From: a virus
DNA: 64,000 nucleotides
Strand: one strand, 5' to 3'
Virus record (IMG/VR): IMGVR_UViG_3300005253_000063
Span: 1-64,000 of that record
Position 1 is the stretch's first letter, and every line of letters starts with the position of its first letter. Below the pieces are notes generated by a model that saw only the letters and a list, made by a program, of their open reading frames with translations, searched no databases and was not told the DNA's origin. Both the position numbers and the translations under genes were made by a program. Positions 29,001 to 36,947 of the stretch are shown piece after piece.

Positions 29001-30400
29001 TCTCACTCGAACGGGTGACGCCAAAGGAGTTCCGCTACTGGGAGAGGAAAGGCAACGAGGCGCGGACGGTTCGTGATGCGTTGGTCGATGAGCGCTTCTT
29101 CACCGACGACAACATCAAGCTGGTCGACGGTCAGTACAAGCGTGTGGTGACCGAGAAGAAGTTCTTCGTACCAGCTGATCTTCCAGACGACGCGGCGGTG
29201 GAGGAACTGCCCCGACGTAAGCAGACCGTCGAGATCCTCCAGAAGTACGTCGGTGGCCGCGACCTCGCGATCGTTGTGCCGGTGGGCTTGCCGTTCGAGG
29301 AATGGTCCGATTACTTTGCACTGTGTGCGAAGCAGAACGACGGTGCGGTACTCGTTACCACACCGCCCCATCCGCAGTCGGAGGGCAACGAGGACGCGAT
29401 CGTTGACGCCATTGTTGGTGTCACAACCGACTTCATCGTTGAGCTGCCCAACTCGGCGTACGCGCTTGCAGCGCTCGCGAAGATCGGCCGCCCCTTCAGG
29501 ATTGCAGGCAAGGGCGGGCGGCTCTATGTCGCGTCGCTTCCGCCCGCGTCGAAAGTCGACATCGAGTGGATCGATCTGGCCGATGCGACGTATGCGCTTG
29601 GTGGGCAGACGTCCTCGTGGACCAAGCTCAAACTCGCTCGCATCGTCAATGCGATCGTCCACGGTCGAGACTCCGTGAAGGACTCCCCGGGCGTCTGGAA
29701 CTACTTTGGTGCAGTCGGGCCGATTCCCAAGGCCGATACTGGGAAGTGGAAGGAAACGGTCGAGGTTGGCGGCAAGCTCTACGTGCCGATCGGCACGACG
29801 GGCAACTCCAAGGTCGATGCGAAGGTCGGCGACGTCATTATTGCAGAGGTGTCGGAGATCCTCTTCACCGAGACTGAGCCGTTCCGGCTGCGTTGGTTCG
29901 GGCCCGCCTCGGTTGTCAAGCTGTCGGACCGCAAGTCGTCATCTGGCATTCAGGAGGTCCTCGACCTGCTTGAGCCGGGTGAGCGCAAGAAGTCGATGAG
30001 CCCGGACGACGAGCTGCTCCTTGGCGAGCGTGTCGTCAAGGTCGTCCGACCGAAGGATGCCGAAGAGCGGTACGTGCTCGGAATCGTTCTTGAACCCGAG
30101 ACCATCGACGCTCAGCGAGACATCTACTCGCACGAGGAGGTCCGGCAGGTTGCACACAAGTTCATGGAGCGGTTCCAGAACATCGGTCTCATGCACCAGA
30201 CCGTCATCAACAGTCGGGTCAAGATCCTCGAATCCTTCCTGGCCCCGAGCGACTTCAAGGTCGGCAGACAGCTCGTGAAGCGGGGCACCTGGCTGCTCGC
30301 TGTGCGCATCAAGGACGACGACCTGTGGAAAAAAGTGAAGACAGAAGGCTTGACGGGCTTCTCGATCGGGGGCAGTGCTGTACGAGTACCGGATGCCTAG
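26066..30400 (+). CDS. Multidomain polyprotein with C-terminal XkdF-like prohead protease
   Basis: This is a 1444-aa product from ATG (MSDPAFLVGRLRAGKSAGFL); the frame stays open upstream and a GTG at 26009 is possible. Residues ~134-232 hold repeats with HVHT, HTHL, HTHA, HTHR and HAHQ. Residues ~270-520 are a D12-type adenine methylase (YVEPFSGAASVLF; FFIDPPW at 437-442). Residues ~680-760 resemble a nucleotidyltransferase (LYLVGGLAN, then PNDIDLLI). Residues ~782-930 resemble the LigD 3'-phosphoesterase (YHFRGKSLHADLRLQ). The last ~137 are XkdF-like (VLGIVLEPETIDAQRDIYS, then GLTGFSIGG). It probably matures the head, and may carry enzymes into the virion. Confidence 0.78.
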   Translation: MSDPAFLVGRLRAGKSAGFLSRQARRRRVGARQFLVNEVGLAVKKGVFVWAVVTQGEPERFRDLAAVPKKLREGIDQFTLEEFSTVSPLHFMPFEIVVVFEEPIELKKPPPGRRFASEIEIAEARKGFPNSVVEGGIHVHTLDRDKKTTREDGAHTHLFALPDGKTIVTEEDGVHTHALANSGANKSAEDGAHTHRVRMPDGSIVETVAGGNHAHQLQVFYSAFDGLHQHELKIGEHSWRSASPGEFWDEFRDRLDAPDVDAPPASQLAKSGPFSRWGGSAKYASKIATMLPEHKRYVEPFSGAASVLFAKERADDEVLNDFDAEVSHALKMIQKADEKLIAHLKRFNRKVRVAGWKEMLDSRPKDPVERLHRFLYLQGGSWAGVRRANPNSAKVGKDAYDPERLVRFAERLKGVRIFNLDYRAVLKKFDSPDTLFFIDPPWSEEWTDAADDIGKRDEFDLDELVKVVRALKGQWICELGDHDEHRAALKAMGSKQFTIATSEVRSEVGGGIKQARRYFATNIATACREAETKADITTEDLVTEGGALVPSQDGPGKQLSVEDIDPVRLRQLSEEEFKTTVARVDSAYVSGFKGNDKTTLRGLSREDVVNAALFVLDEAKRRDRDIKLDNALVDEVQQLRQKAAEDPEYATIHASGEEQGDVLKLDEVLSHLKSFKLRMPLLYLVGGLANRGETPNDIDLLIKGPMSPALRHVLEFRIGRMFPPELSRRIQFLDDEFGGPFTRHVELADLVVEMRPQFDVKQMALAKQDDPLLDLPKQRGPRPAILQYHFRGKSLHADLRLQVSDFLVGWTLSNQRAGAIRQPVDTVANARRIAQSFSLDGDRFTKPMRAPAKLFATPKSRQPLIWLGIDNRVFEEGEVGATRNEEGVMVIASKPKVEFGLQKSFSHEYFFTGKGSELRGTMFFRQLVGKADDGDGGKTPTGEAFWTSWVSKELMPSVLGRRAVKTKSMPPDGHSAIPISLERVTPKEFRYWERKGNEARTVRDALVDERFFTDDNIKLVDGQYKRVVTEKKFFVPADLPDDAAVEELPRRKQTVEILQKYVGGRDLAIVVPVGLPFEEWSDYFALCAKQNDGAVLVTTPPHPQSEGNEDAIVDAIVGVTTDFIVELPNSAYALAALAKIGRPFRIAGKGGRLYVASLPPASKVDIEWIDLADATYALGGQTSSWTKLKLARIVNAIVHGRDSVKDSPGVWNYFGAVGPIPKADTGKWKETVEVGGKLYVPIGTTGNSKVDAKVGDVIIAEVSEILFTETEPFRLRWFGPASVVKLSDRKSSSGIQEVLDLLEPGERKKSMSPDDELLLGERVVKVVRPKDAEERYVLGIVLEPETIDAQRDIYSHEEVRQVAHKFMERFQNIGLMHQTVINSRVKILESFLAPSDFKVGRQLVKRGTWLLAVRIKDDDLWKKVKTEGLTGFSIGGSAVRVPDA

Positions 30401-30502
30401 GGGAGTTTACGCGCGAAAACACTACCGTAACGAGCGTGAGTCGGTTAGAGTCCCGGATTGACAGCGACTTTAGATCCGGGGCAGACTGTCCAGTGAGCGT
30501 AC

Positions 30503-31558
30503 GTGTCGGAGCAGACGATCAGTGACCGCGACAAAGACGAAGACGAAGACGAGGACGGAATCTTCCGCCTCTTCGATATGCTCGTTGAAGAAGTCTCGTT
30601 GGTCGATCGCCCCGCGAACAAGCGACGTTTCTTGGTCGTGAAGAGGAGAGACGAGATGGCTCAAGCGAACGCAGGCACCGAAGTCGTCGTAGACGAGACC
30701 GGCGAGTTGACCGCGAAGCCCGATGACGGCGGCGACGGTGCAGGCGACGGTGTAGGCGACGGTGAAGGTGGTGGCGACGCAACCGCAGCCGCTATCGTAG
30801 CCGTGGAAGAAGCCATCTCGAAGGCGCTGACGATTCCGAAGCCGGTCAAGGCTGCGGTCCTTCGCCTCGCGACCGAGGCGCTCGAACGTCAACTGTCCTT
30901 GGTCGACACAATCAAGTCGGCGAAGGAGACGGACGAACAAATCGACAAACCGTTGCCCGCCCAGGTATCCCGCGAGATCGGTGCGATCGTGAAGCTCCTA
31001 CAGGGCATCGGCGAGCGCTATCCGTCGCCGGTCGCGGGTGCGGCTGCCGCGAAGTCCGATGACGAGACCGACGCGGTCGCGCTCGACGACCTGGTCTCCG
31101 CGCTGAACAGCATCACCGAGAAGGTGACGCCCATCGACAAGCGCGGACGCAAGATGGCGAAAGAGAAGCTGAAGCGCTTCCGCGCCGCGCTGAAGGCGCT
31201 CGACGAGTTGCTCAAGGAGTTGGACCCCGAGGCGGCCGGTATCGTCGCCGAGCCGGCGAAGGGTTTGCACGACGGCAAGGACAAAGGCAAGACGAAGAAG
31301 GACGACAAGCCCGCCGAGCCGATCGCGAAGTCCTCGCCCGACGTCGAGAAGCTCGTGACCAGCGTCACGGAGCTGACCGAGGTCGTGAAGCAGCAGTCGA
31401 CGGAGCTGACGGCCCTCAAGAAGGCGCACGGTCTTCCGAGCGCGTTGACGGTCGATGGCGGCGGTGGTCCGCCTCCGAAAGAGGCATCGTGGCCCGCCGA
31501 CATGAACAACCCGATCAATCGGGACACGGTCAAGAAGGAACACTGGTTCGGGGAGTAG
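30503..31558 (+). CDS. Scaffold / prohead-core-like protein
   Basis: This is a 351-aa product with a GTG start. MLVEEVSLVDRPANKRRFLV near residue 25-45 is a motif I recall at the start of proteins next to phage capsid genes and proteases. A Gly/Asp linker (GDGAGDGVGDGEGG) and long helices (KMAKEKLKRFRAALKALDEL) follow. The C-terminus SWPADMNNPINRDTVKKEHW resembles that of 24516-25313. The location just before the major capsid gene supports a scaffold role. An internal start at 30656 (MAQANAGTEVV) is possible. Confidence 0.65.
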   Translation: MSEQTISDRDKDEDEDEDGIFRLFDMLVEEVSLVDRPANKRRFLVVKRRDEMAQANAGTEVVVDETGELTAKPDDGGDGAGDGVGDGEGGGDATAAAIVAVEEAISKALTIPKPVKAAVLRLATEALERQLSLVDTIKSAKETDEQIDKPLPAQVSREIGAIVKLLQGIGERYPSPVAGAAAAKSDDETDAVALDDLVSALNSITEKVTPIDKRGRKMAKEKLKRFRAALKALDELLKELDPEAAGIVAEPAKGLHDGKDKGKTKKDDKPAEPIAKSSPDVEKLVTSVTELTEVVKQQSTELTALKKAHGLPSALTVDGGGGPPPKEASWPADMNNPINRDTVKKEHWFGE

Positions 31559-31596
31559 ACCCCGCACTTCTCTAGGCTCACTCACGGAGGAAGATC

Positions 31597-32556
31597 ATGG
31601 GACTCGCAAGCGTTATCGACAATCGGTCGATCCTGGAGAAGGCGACCGACCTGGCCCTCTCCGACCTGACCACCGATGGTGGTCTGTTGGAGGCGGAGCA
31701 GGCGCAACGCTTCATTCGCATCCTGATCGACGAGTCGGTCATCATGAAGCAGGCGACCGTCGCGCCGATGAAGAGCCACAAGAAGCTCATCGAGAAGGCG
31801 CGGTTCGAGGGTCGCGTCCTTCGCGCCGGTGCGGAGGCGACCGCTCTGCCGGTGGGTGACCGGTCGAAGCCCGACCTCTCGAAGGTCGAGCTGGACGCGC
31901 AGTTGTTCAAGGCGGAAGTGCGCCTGAACGACGAGGTGCTCGAAGACAACATCGAGCGCGCGAACCTCAAGAACACCATCATGCAGATGATGGCCGAGGC
32001 GATCTCTCGCGACATGGACGAGATCGTGATCAACGGGGACACCGGGTCCGCCGACCTGTTCCTCGCGAAGTTCGACGGGATGCTCGTTCAGGCCACGTCG
32101 AACCTCGTCGCCGCGGGCTCGATCCCGCTCGACAAGACCGTCCTCCGCAACATGCTGAAGACGATGCCCAGCGAGTTCTTGCGGAACAAGCGGGCGATGC
32201 GCTACTTCACTTCGGTGGACGCGCGCCTCGACTACGTCGACACGCTGTCGGACCGCGCCACCGACCTCGGCGACCGCACGACCACCCAGGACCCGGGTAC
32301 CGAGATCGGCTACTCGGCCGTTCCGGTGGTCGACGTGCCGCTGTTCCCGGAGAACCAGGGCGGCGGTACCGACGAGACCAGCGTGGTTCTCACGGACCCG
32401 AAGAACATCCACGTCGGCATCTGGCGCAACATCAAGGTCGAGACGGATCGTCTCGTCCGCGAGGGTGTGCTGATCATCGTCGCCACCTTGCGCTTCGACA
32501 TGAAGTTCGCGGAGGAGACGGCCGTCGTGAAGGCGACGGCGGTGAAGGTCGCGTAG
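31597..32556 (+). CDS. Major capsid protein
   Basis: This is a 319-aa product after a strong SD (GGAGGAAG). The sequence is typical of an HK97-fold capsid protein: an N-terminal helix ([20 protein letters not shown]), [20 protein letters not shown] in the spine-helix region, [10 protein letters not shown], and the strand-rich [20 protein letters not shown] near the end. Place after protease and scaffold and before a small decoration-like gene is standard. Codon use is strongly GC-biased, as expected for an abundant product. Confidence 0.9.
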   Translation: MGLASVIDNRSILEKATDLALSDLTTDGGLLEAEQAQRFIRILIDESVIMKQATVAPMKSHKKLIEKARFEGRVLRAGAEATALPVGDRSKPDLSKVELDAQLFKAEVRLNDEVLEDNIERANLKNTIMQMMAEAISRDMDEIVINGDTGSADLFLAKFDGMLVQATSNLVAAGSIPLDKTVLRNMLKTMPSEFLRNKRAMRYFTSVDARLDYVDTLSDRATDLGDRTTTQDPGTEIGYSAVPVVDVPLFPENQGGGTDETSVVLTDPKNIHVGIWRNIKVETDRLVREGVLIIVATLRFDMKFAEETAVVKATAVKVA

Positions 32557-32574
32557 CAACCCGTCAACCCTGAA

Positions 32575-32597
32575 GGGCGGGGCAGAGTGCCCCGCCC
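32575..32597 (+). other. Strong intergenic hairpin after the capsid gene
   Basis: GGGCGGGGCA (32575-32584), loop GAG, TGCCCCGCCC (32588-32597) form a ten-bp perfect stem without a T-run. It sits between the capsid stop and the SD of the next gene. A role in mRNA stability or partial attenuation after the capsid cistron is more likely than full termination. Confidence 0.6.
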
Positions 32598-32615
32598 GCC
32601 ACCGGAGGAAAGACT

Positions 32616-32942
32616 ATGGCACTCGGAGCAATCACAGGCGTGGCCGCGGTTGGGCACGAAGGCGGCCCGGAGTTCATCGAGCGCGTCACCATCGTGGGTG
32701 ACGGTTCCTACCCGACGGGCGGGACGGCGCTCTTCCAGGCGGCGGTACGCGCCGCGCTTGGCAAGGGCAACCTGGAGTTGCTCGCCGTCATCCACCAGGG
32801 CCCCATCGGCGCCGACTTCATCATCGCGTACGACAAGACGAACGACAAGCTCACGGCGCGCGTAGCTTCGACCGGTGTCGAAGTTGCCGGCACCGTCGAT
32901 ATGTCGGGCACCACGCTCGAAGCGCTCATCTTCGCGAAGTAG
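32616..32942 (+). CDS. Possible capsid decoration protein
   Basis: This is a 108-aa product with a strong SD (CCGGAGGAAAG). It is a small, Gly/Ala-rich beta protein (IERVTIVGDGSYPTGGTALF, DKLTARVASTGVEVAGTVD) with no Cys. A gene of this size and make-up straight after the major capsid gene usually encodes a head decoration or stabilising protein. The family is not certain. Confidence 0.55.
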   Translation: MALGAITGVAAVGHEGGPEFIERVTIVGDGSYPTGGTALFQAAVRAALGKGNLELLAVIHQGPIGADFIIAYDKTNDKLTARVASTGVEVAGTVDMSGTTLEALIFAK

Positions 32943-32951
32943 GAGGCCGGC

Positions 32952-33212
32952 ATGGCATCGACAGTCAAGACCAACTCGTTCAGTGGCGGCGCAGCCGTCC
33001 AGCCTGGCGGTTCCGCAGGGAAGGACGACCTTGCGACCATGCTTCGCGATGCAGTCGACGACGTGACGGAGTTGCGCACACAACTCATCGCGTTCTTCGC
33101 GAAGCTCGATACCGATTTCGCGGCGCAGAACGGGGTAGTCACTTCTTCGCAGCTCGACGTCGACTACGAGTCGGTGCTGACCCCGGCGGCGCAGGCACTC
33201 ACCAAGGGCTAG
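32952..33212 (+). CDS. Hypothetical head-module protein
   Basis: This is an 86-aa product after TAGGAGG. A Gly/Ser-rich N-terminus (SFSGGAAVQPGGSAGKD) leads into one long helix (LATMLRDAVDDVTELRTQLI). It lies between decoration-like and connector genes. The function is unknown. Confidence 0.65.
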   Translation: MASTVKTNSFSGGAAVQPGGSAGKDDLATMLRDAVDDVTELRTQLIAFFAKLDTDFAAQNGVVTSSQLDVDYESVLTPAAQALTKG

Positions 33213-33224
33213 GAAAGGCAACCC

Positions 33225-33599
33225 ATGGCCAAACTCGTAAGGCTCAAGCCGTACGACAAGCATCGGGGTCATGTACTCCGCCGGCTCCACGTCCACGGGA
33301 CCCTCTTCCACGAGGCGCGTGGCTGGTACAAGGTCGACGACGCGGTGGCCGAGAGGCTCGCATCGGTCCACCAGAGGGACAACGATCCGGTTTCGCCGCT
33401 CGCCTTCGACATCTGCTCCGAAGAGGAAGCAGTCCAGCTGGAGACAGACGAGAGGAAGGCTGCCGAAGCCCGCGCATCGGCAGCGGAGCCGAATGTCTCA
33501 GCTGCGACCGACCTCACCTCGAAGGACGTCAAGCCGGACGAGGACGAGAGGCCGGCGTCACGGCGCCGGTCCCGCCGGAAGCCCTCCGACGACGAGTAG
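33225..33599 (+). CDS. Hypothetical head-module protein with charged tail
   Basis: This is a 124-aa product starting MAKLVRLKPYDKHRGHVLRR after GGAAAGG. Residues 1-70 look like a small beta domain (GTLFHEARGWYKVDDAVAER), and the last 45 are disordered and rich in Asp, Glu, Arg and Lys (RRRSRRKPSDDE). It precedes the connector gene. No family is recognised. Confidence 0.65.
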   Translation: MAKLVRLKPYDKHRGHVLRRLHVHGTLFHEARGWYKVDDAVAERLASVHQRDNDPVSPLAFDICSEEEAVQLETDERKAAEARASAAEPNVSAATDLTSKDVKPDEDERPASRRRSRRKPSDDE

Positions 33600-33625
33600 G
33601 CGGACCGAAACCGCCGCTCTTGCCG

Positions 33626-33634
33626 TGCTAGCAT
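33626..33634 (+). promoter_or_regulatory. Extended -10-like element before connector gene
   Basis: TGCTAGCAT matches an extended -10 (TGn plus TAnnAT) and ends 9 bases before the ATG at 33644. No -35 is visible at 17 bp. The similar TGCTATAGT at 35932-35940 also stands 8 bases before a start. Both may be promoters for leaderless or nearly leaderless transcripts, or chance. Confidence 0.3.
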
Positions 33635-33643
33635 AGGCTCGGG

Positions 33644-34747
33644 ATGAGGTACCTCGCGCAGGGTCAGACGGTTGGCTGTTCTCTGCCGTTGCTGGAACTT
33701 CCCACCGTCTTCGGTGGGTTCCAGAAGGACGCCTTCTCGGTCGAGTTCACGATCCATGACGGGGCCGGTACGCAGACCTTCCCGGCCGCCGGGCGCGAAG
33801 TCGTTGACCTGAACGATTGTCCGACAGGGACGCGCCTTGGCGTGGGGCGCTACGCCGCCGCGTGGACGGTTTCGTTGACCGAGCCGTTGGGCCGTCACGA
33901 GATCCGTTGGTTCTACAAGGAGACTGCGGCATCCGATGAACAGATCCTCGTCCGTAAGTTCGAGGTGCTGGTGACTGTGTCCGACCCGCTCGCACCCGCG
34001 TATGCCAGTATCGCCGAGATGCGCGAGGACGGCATCACGGAGGCCGATGCGAGCGACGCTCGACTGTTGCGGCTCCTACAATTCGCCAGTCGTCGGGTCG
34101 AACAGTTCACGGGGCGCCACTTCGATCCACGTTCGCTGACCCTCATGGTCGATGGCTCGGGCGGCCGGTCGCAGCTCCTCGACCAGCCAATCATTGCCTT
34201 GGAGTCCGTAGCTCTCGATGCGAGCGCCTTCGTTGGCGCCGAGCTGCTCATCGAGAATGATCTGTTCCTCGTCTACAATCGACACCTCTCGCAGGGTTTG
34301 CTGCATCCAGACGACCGTAACAACCCGAAGATCGAGTTCGTGCACGGCCGCGATCTCTTTGGCCGGGGTCAGCTCGATATCATCCAAGGGCTTACGCTCA
34401 CCCGTTTGGCGTTCCCGATCGGACCGCAGAACGTACGTATCACTGGGGTCTTTGGCTACACCGATGCAGATGGTACGCCGCTTGGTGACACGCCCGTACT
34501 TCTGCAGCATGCGACGAAGCTACTGCTCTTGCGAGACCTACCGGGGCTCACCGATTGCGATGCACGTGAGGACGCCCAGAAGCGCTGGCGGCTCCTTGCG
34601 GAGAAGACGAGTGAGCAGAGCTACCGGCTGGCCAACCTCTCGTCAGCGGGCACTGCGCACGTTGCCACGGGTGCGCTCTCAGGTGATCCGGAGATTGACA
34701 CAATTCTTGTGCAATACCTTCGGCCACCCGCAATGGGGTCGGCATGA
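33644..34747 (+). CDS. Head-tail connector (gp6-like) with N-terminal Ig-like part
   Basis: This is a 367-aa product. Residues 1-110 are beta-rich (FSVEFTIHDGAGTQTF, RYAAAWTVSLTEPLGRHEIR). Then TEADASDARLLRLLQFASRR plus VEQFTGRHFDPRSLTL starts a domain like HK97 gp6-type connectors. The C-terminal part is helical (LLQHATKLLLLRDLPGLTD). The place after the capsid genes supports a head-completion role. Confidence 0.65.
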   Translation: MRYLAQGQTVGCSLPLLELPTVFGGFQKDAFSVEFTIHDGAGTQTFPAAGREVVDLNDCPTGTRLGVGRYAAAWTVSLTEPLGRHEIRWFYKETAASDEQILVRKFEVLVTVSDPLAPAYASIAEMREDGITEADASDARLLRLLQFASRRVEQFTGRHFDPRSLTLMVDGSGGRSQLLDQPIIALESVALDASAFVGAELLIENDLFLVYNRHLSQGLLHPDDRNNPKIEFVHGRDLFGRGQLDIIQGLTLTRLAFPIGPQNVRITGVFGYTDADGTPLGDTPVLLQHATKLLLLRDLPGLTDCDAREDAQKRWRLLAEKTSEQSYRLANLSSAGTAHVATGALSGDPEIDTILVQYLRPPAMGSA

Positions 34748-34748
34748 T

Positions 34749-35285
34749 ATGCGCGGGCGACTGATCAACCCGTTCGAGGTCGAGTTGGCGCAGCTTGACA
34801 CAAGCGCAATGGATCTTGATCCGGACGGGTCCGCGGGGCCGCTTACGTCGGGCTACGACGACGACTTCCGCGAGCCCGTTGTGCTGCTACGTGACGAAGT
34901 CGCCGACGACACGACCGGGATCGCGCTTCGCAAGGAGACGTTCATCAGGGTGCCGTGCCAGATTGAGCCGCAGTCGTGGGAGCAGCTCCGGCAGCTCCTC
35001 GGTGGTTCGTCGCCCAATGCGGCGGTGCGAATCGTCTTTCATTTCCGAGACCTGGAACGCCTCTGCTTCATCGACTCCGACACGGGCGAGGCGCTCATTC
35101 GTAACAACGATCGGCTCTGCTCGATCTTCGGCTGTGATGGCGAACTGCTTCAGGAGGTTCGGAACCCGCCTGGGTTGTTCGCGACTCAGGTCAGACCGAA
35201 CTTCGGAATCGGGCGCAGCAGGAACCTGCTGATTGCAACGTTCGAGGAGCGCGAGCAGGGCACGCTTCAAGCTGTCGCGCGATGA
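34749..35285 (+). CDS. Putative head-closure / head-tail joining protein
   Basis: This is a 178-aa product starting MRGRLINPFEVELAQLDTSA two bases after the previous stop. The beta-rich centre (FIRVPCQIEPQSWEQLRQLL, VRIVFHFRDLERLCFI) resembles head-closure proteins of siphoviruses and myoviruses. The ATG of the next gene overlaps its stop. Assignment rests mainly on gene order. Confidence 0.55.
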   Translation: MRGRLINPFEVELAQLDTSAMDLDPDGSAGPLTSGYDDDFREPVVLLRDEVADDTTGIALRKETFIRVPCQIEPQSWEQLRQLLGGSSPNAAVRIVFHFRDLERLCFIDSDTGEALIRNNDRLCSIFGCDGELLQEVRNPPGLFATQVRPNFGIGRSRNLLIATFEEREQGTLQAVAR

Positions 35286-35914
35286 GCGTCACTAAGGTCG
35301 GTGATTGGGGCAAGGCGCAAGCGATCCTTGGAGCATCAAGTGCCAAGTTTCGAAAGGCGTTCGACAAAGCCCTGCTGCAGGAGGCGCAGTTCTTCCGCAA
35401 GAAGATCATCCAGGGCTTCACGCGGCAGGCCCCTGGCGGAAAGAAGTTCCGCAAGTTGGCGAGGTCAACGTTGCGGTCGCGCCGGTTCAAGGGTTTTCGC
35501 GGACGCAAGGCGCTCATTCGTACCGCTGAGCTACGCAACTCGGTCACGCTCGTCAAAAAGCGCGAGGGCATCTTTGTCGGTGTGCTCAGGTCGGCGCGGG
35601 GTAAGGATGGGCGGAAGCTGGTTGACATCGCCCTTCTCATGGAGAAGGGCTCGCGTCCGATCGTTATTCGGATCACGCCGAAGATGCAGCGGTTCCTCGC
35701 GGCGATGTTCGGGGGTCGACGCGCACGGCGTCTCAAGAAAAAATCAGCTGGTGTGCAGGGGATCATCATAATCAAGATCCCGGCACGGCCTTTCTTAGCG
35801 CCCATCTTCAAACGGTTCGGCAGACCGTCGATGGTCAAAAACCGCTTCCTTGCGCGTGTCGCGAAACAGCTGAAGGGTGACTATGGCGTCGCCCTCGCAA
35901 AGACCTCGCTCTAA
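35282..35914 (+). CDS. HK97 gp10-like tail/neck protein
   Basis: This is a 210-aa product, ATG overlapping the upstream stop (ATGA). It is strongly basic. FRKKIIQGFTRQAPGGKKF, KALIRTAELRNSVTLVKKR, MEKGSRPIVIRITPKMQRFL and IPARPFLAPIFKRFG follow the pattern of gp10-like neck proteins (aligned R-T-G/A-L-R-N-S and P-A-R-P-F elements). A role at the head-tail interface is likely. Confidence 0.7.
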   Translation: MSVTKVGDWGKAQAILGASSAKFRKAFDKALLQEAQFFRKKIIQGFTRQAPGGKKFRKLARSTLRSRRFKGFRGRKALIRTAELRNSVTLVKKREGIFVGVLRSARGKDGRKLVDIALLMEKGSRPIVIRITPKMQRFLAAMFGGRRARRLKKKSAGVQGIIIIKIPARPFLAPIFKRFGRPSMVKNRFLARVAKQLKGDYGVALAKTSL

Positions 35915-35931
35915 GAAGGCGAAACCCCTCG

Positions 35932-35940
35932 TGCTATAGT
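35932..35940 (+). promoter_or_regulatory. Extended -10-like element before 35949
   Basis: TGCTATAGT is a good extended -10 (TGn plus TATAGT, 5 of 6). It is eight bases before the TTG start at 35949. No -35 is recognised upstream. The gene after it lacks an obvious SD, so a leaderless message is conceivable. Confidence 0.35.
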
Positions 35941-35948
35941 CGAACTCG

Positions 35949-36938
35949 TTGGCCGTTCCGCTCATCATTTCGGCAGTGCCCAACACCGGACCAGCCGGTG
36001 GGTTGACCCTCGTCACTCTCACAACCAACAATCTGCGTGAGCATCCCGAGCCGCCACTGACTGGACAGACGAGCGGCGTCCTGCAACGCAACGTCCAGGT
36101 ACTGTTCGGTGCAACGCCCGCGGACGACGTACGCGTCATCTCACAAGGCAAGGCGACCTGCCTCACCCCGATCCACGATCCCGGTCGGGTCGATGTCACC
36201 GTCAAGAACCTCGACGACAACGGAGATCCGATCGTAGGCGAAGAGGCAACGAAAGCGAGCGCCTACACGTTTCAACGACCGAACCTGACCGTTGAGTCGG
36301 ACTTCACCCGGGTTATCCGCACGCTGCTCCGCGAGATGAAGCGGCAGATTCTACCCGAGGTGAGCATCACCGTCCATACCGACTACGACGAAGATACAGG
36401 CGACTTCCTCAACACTCCGAAGGTCGCTTCGCTGCCCGCCCTGATTCTCAACGGGCCCGACGTGGCCGAGAACCGCTTCTTCTCGGTCAACCAGAACACC
36501 CAGGTCACGTTGCCCGATGGCACGGTGCAGCTTCGGCGGGGGCCCTACACGGTCGATCTGGAGTTCGACCTGATCGGAGCTGCCGATTTGACCAAGCAGC
36601 TTTTCGACTTGTCGGCCGCGACCACCCTCTTCTTCCATCGAAACAAGTTCCTGGTGATGGACAGAGACCCCGCCGACGCCTCGCTAGGCACGGTTCGCTA
36701 CGAGATGGATTTCATCCCAGAGGGTGAGCCCGACTCGACTACGAGGCGTGGCGAGTCCAACATTCGCAGCTTCTCTGGTACGGTACTGATCCGGGGCTTT
36801 GACCTTGAAGATTTGGCTGGAGTAACGGATGATGCGGTCGTTGGCCTGTCGAAGGAGATGCCGACGGTACCCGAGCTTGAAGACGCGAATCAACTCAACC
36901 CCGGTCTTCCGGTTGGTAAGTCCCCGGGCAGCTGTTAG
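35949..36938 (+). CDS. Tail-module protein with N-terminal IPT/Ig-like domain
   Basis: This is a 329-aa product with a TTG start. Residues 1-110 look like an IPT/TIG-type beta domain (VPNTGPAGGLTLVTLTTNN, ISQGKATCLTPIHDPGRVDV). Residues ~115-290 (FTRVIRTLLREMKRQILPEV then ALILNGPDVAENRFFSVNQ) resemble a tail-terminator-like fold. It stands two genes before the sheath. The function is inferred from position. Confidence 0.5.
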   Translation: MAVPLIISAVPNTGPAGGLTLVTLTTNNLREHPEPPLTGQTSGVLQRNVQVLFGATPADDVRVISQGKATCLTPIHDPGRVDVTVKNLDDNGDPIVGEEATKASAYTFQRPNLTVESDFTRVIRTLLREMKRQILPEVSITVHTDYDEDTGDFLNTPKVASLPALILNGPDVAENRFFSVNQNTQVTLPDGTVQLRRGPYTVDLEFDLIGAADLTKQLFDLSAATTLFFHRNKFLVMDRDPADASLGTVRYEMDFIPEGEPDSTTRRGESNIRSFSGTVLIRGFDLEDLAGVTDDAVVGLSKEMPTVPELEDANQLNPGLPVGKSPGSC

Positions 36939-36947
36939 GAGTCTCGT

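Noticed and set aside
30450-30480. TTGACA upstream of 30503 as a promoter
   Set aside because: No acceptable -10 stands 16-18 bases downstream, so the hexamer alone is not enough.
33599-33620. Terminator-like GGCGG...CCGCC hairpin after 33599
   Set aside because: Only a five-bp stem and no T-run (GCTCTT). Too weak to report.
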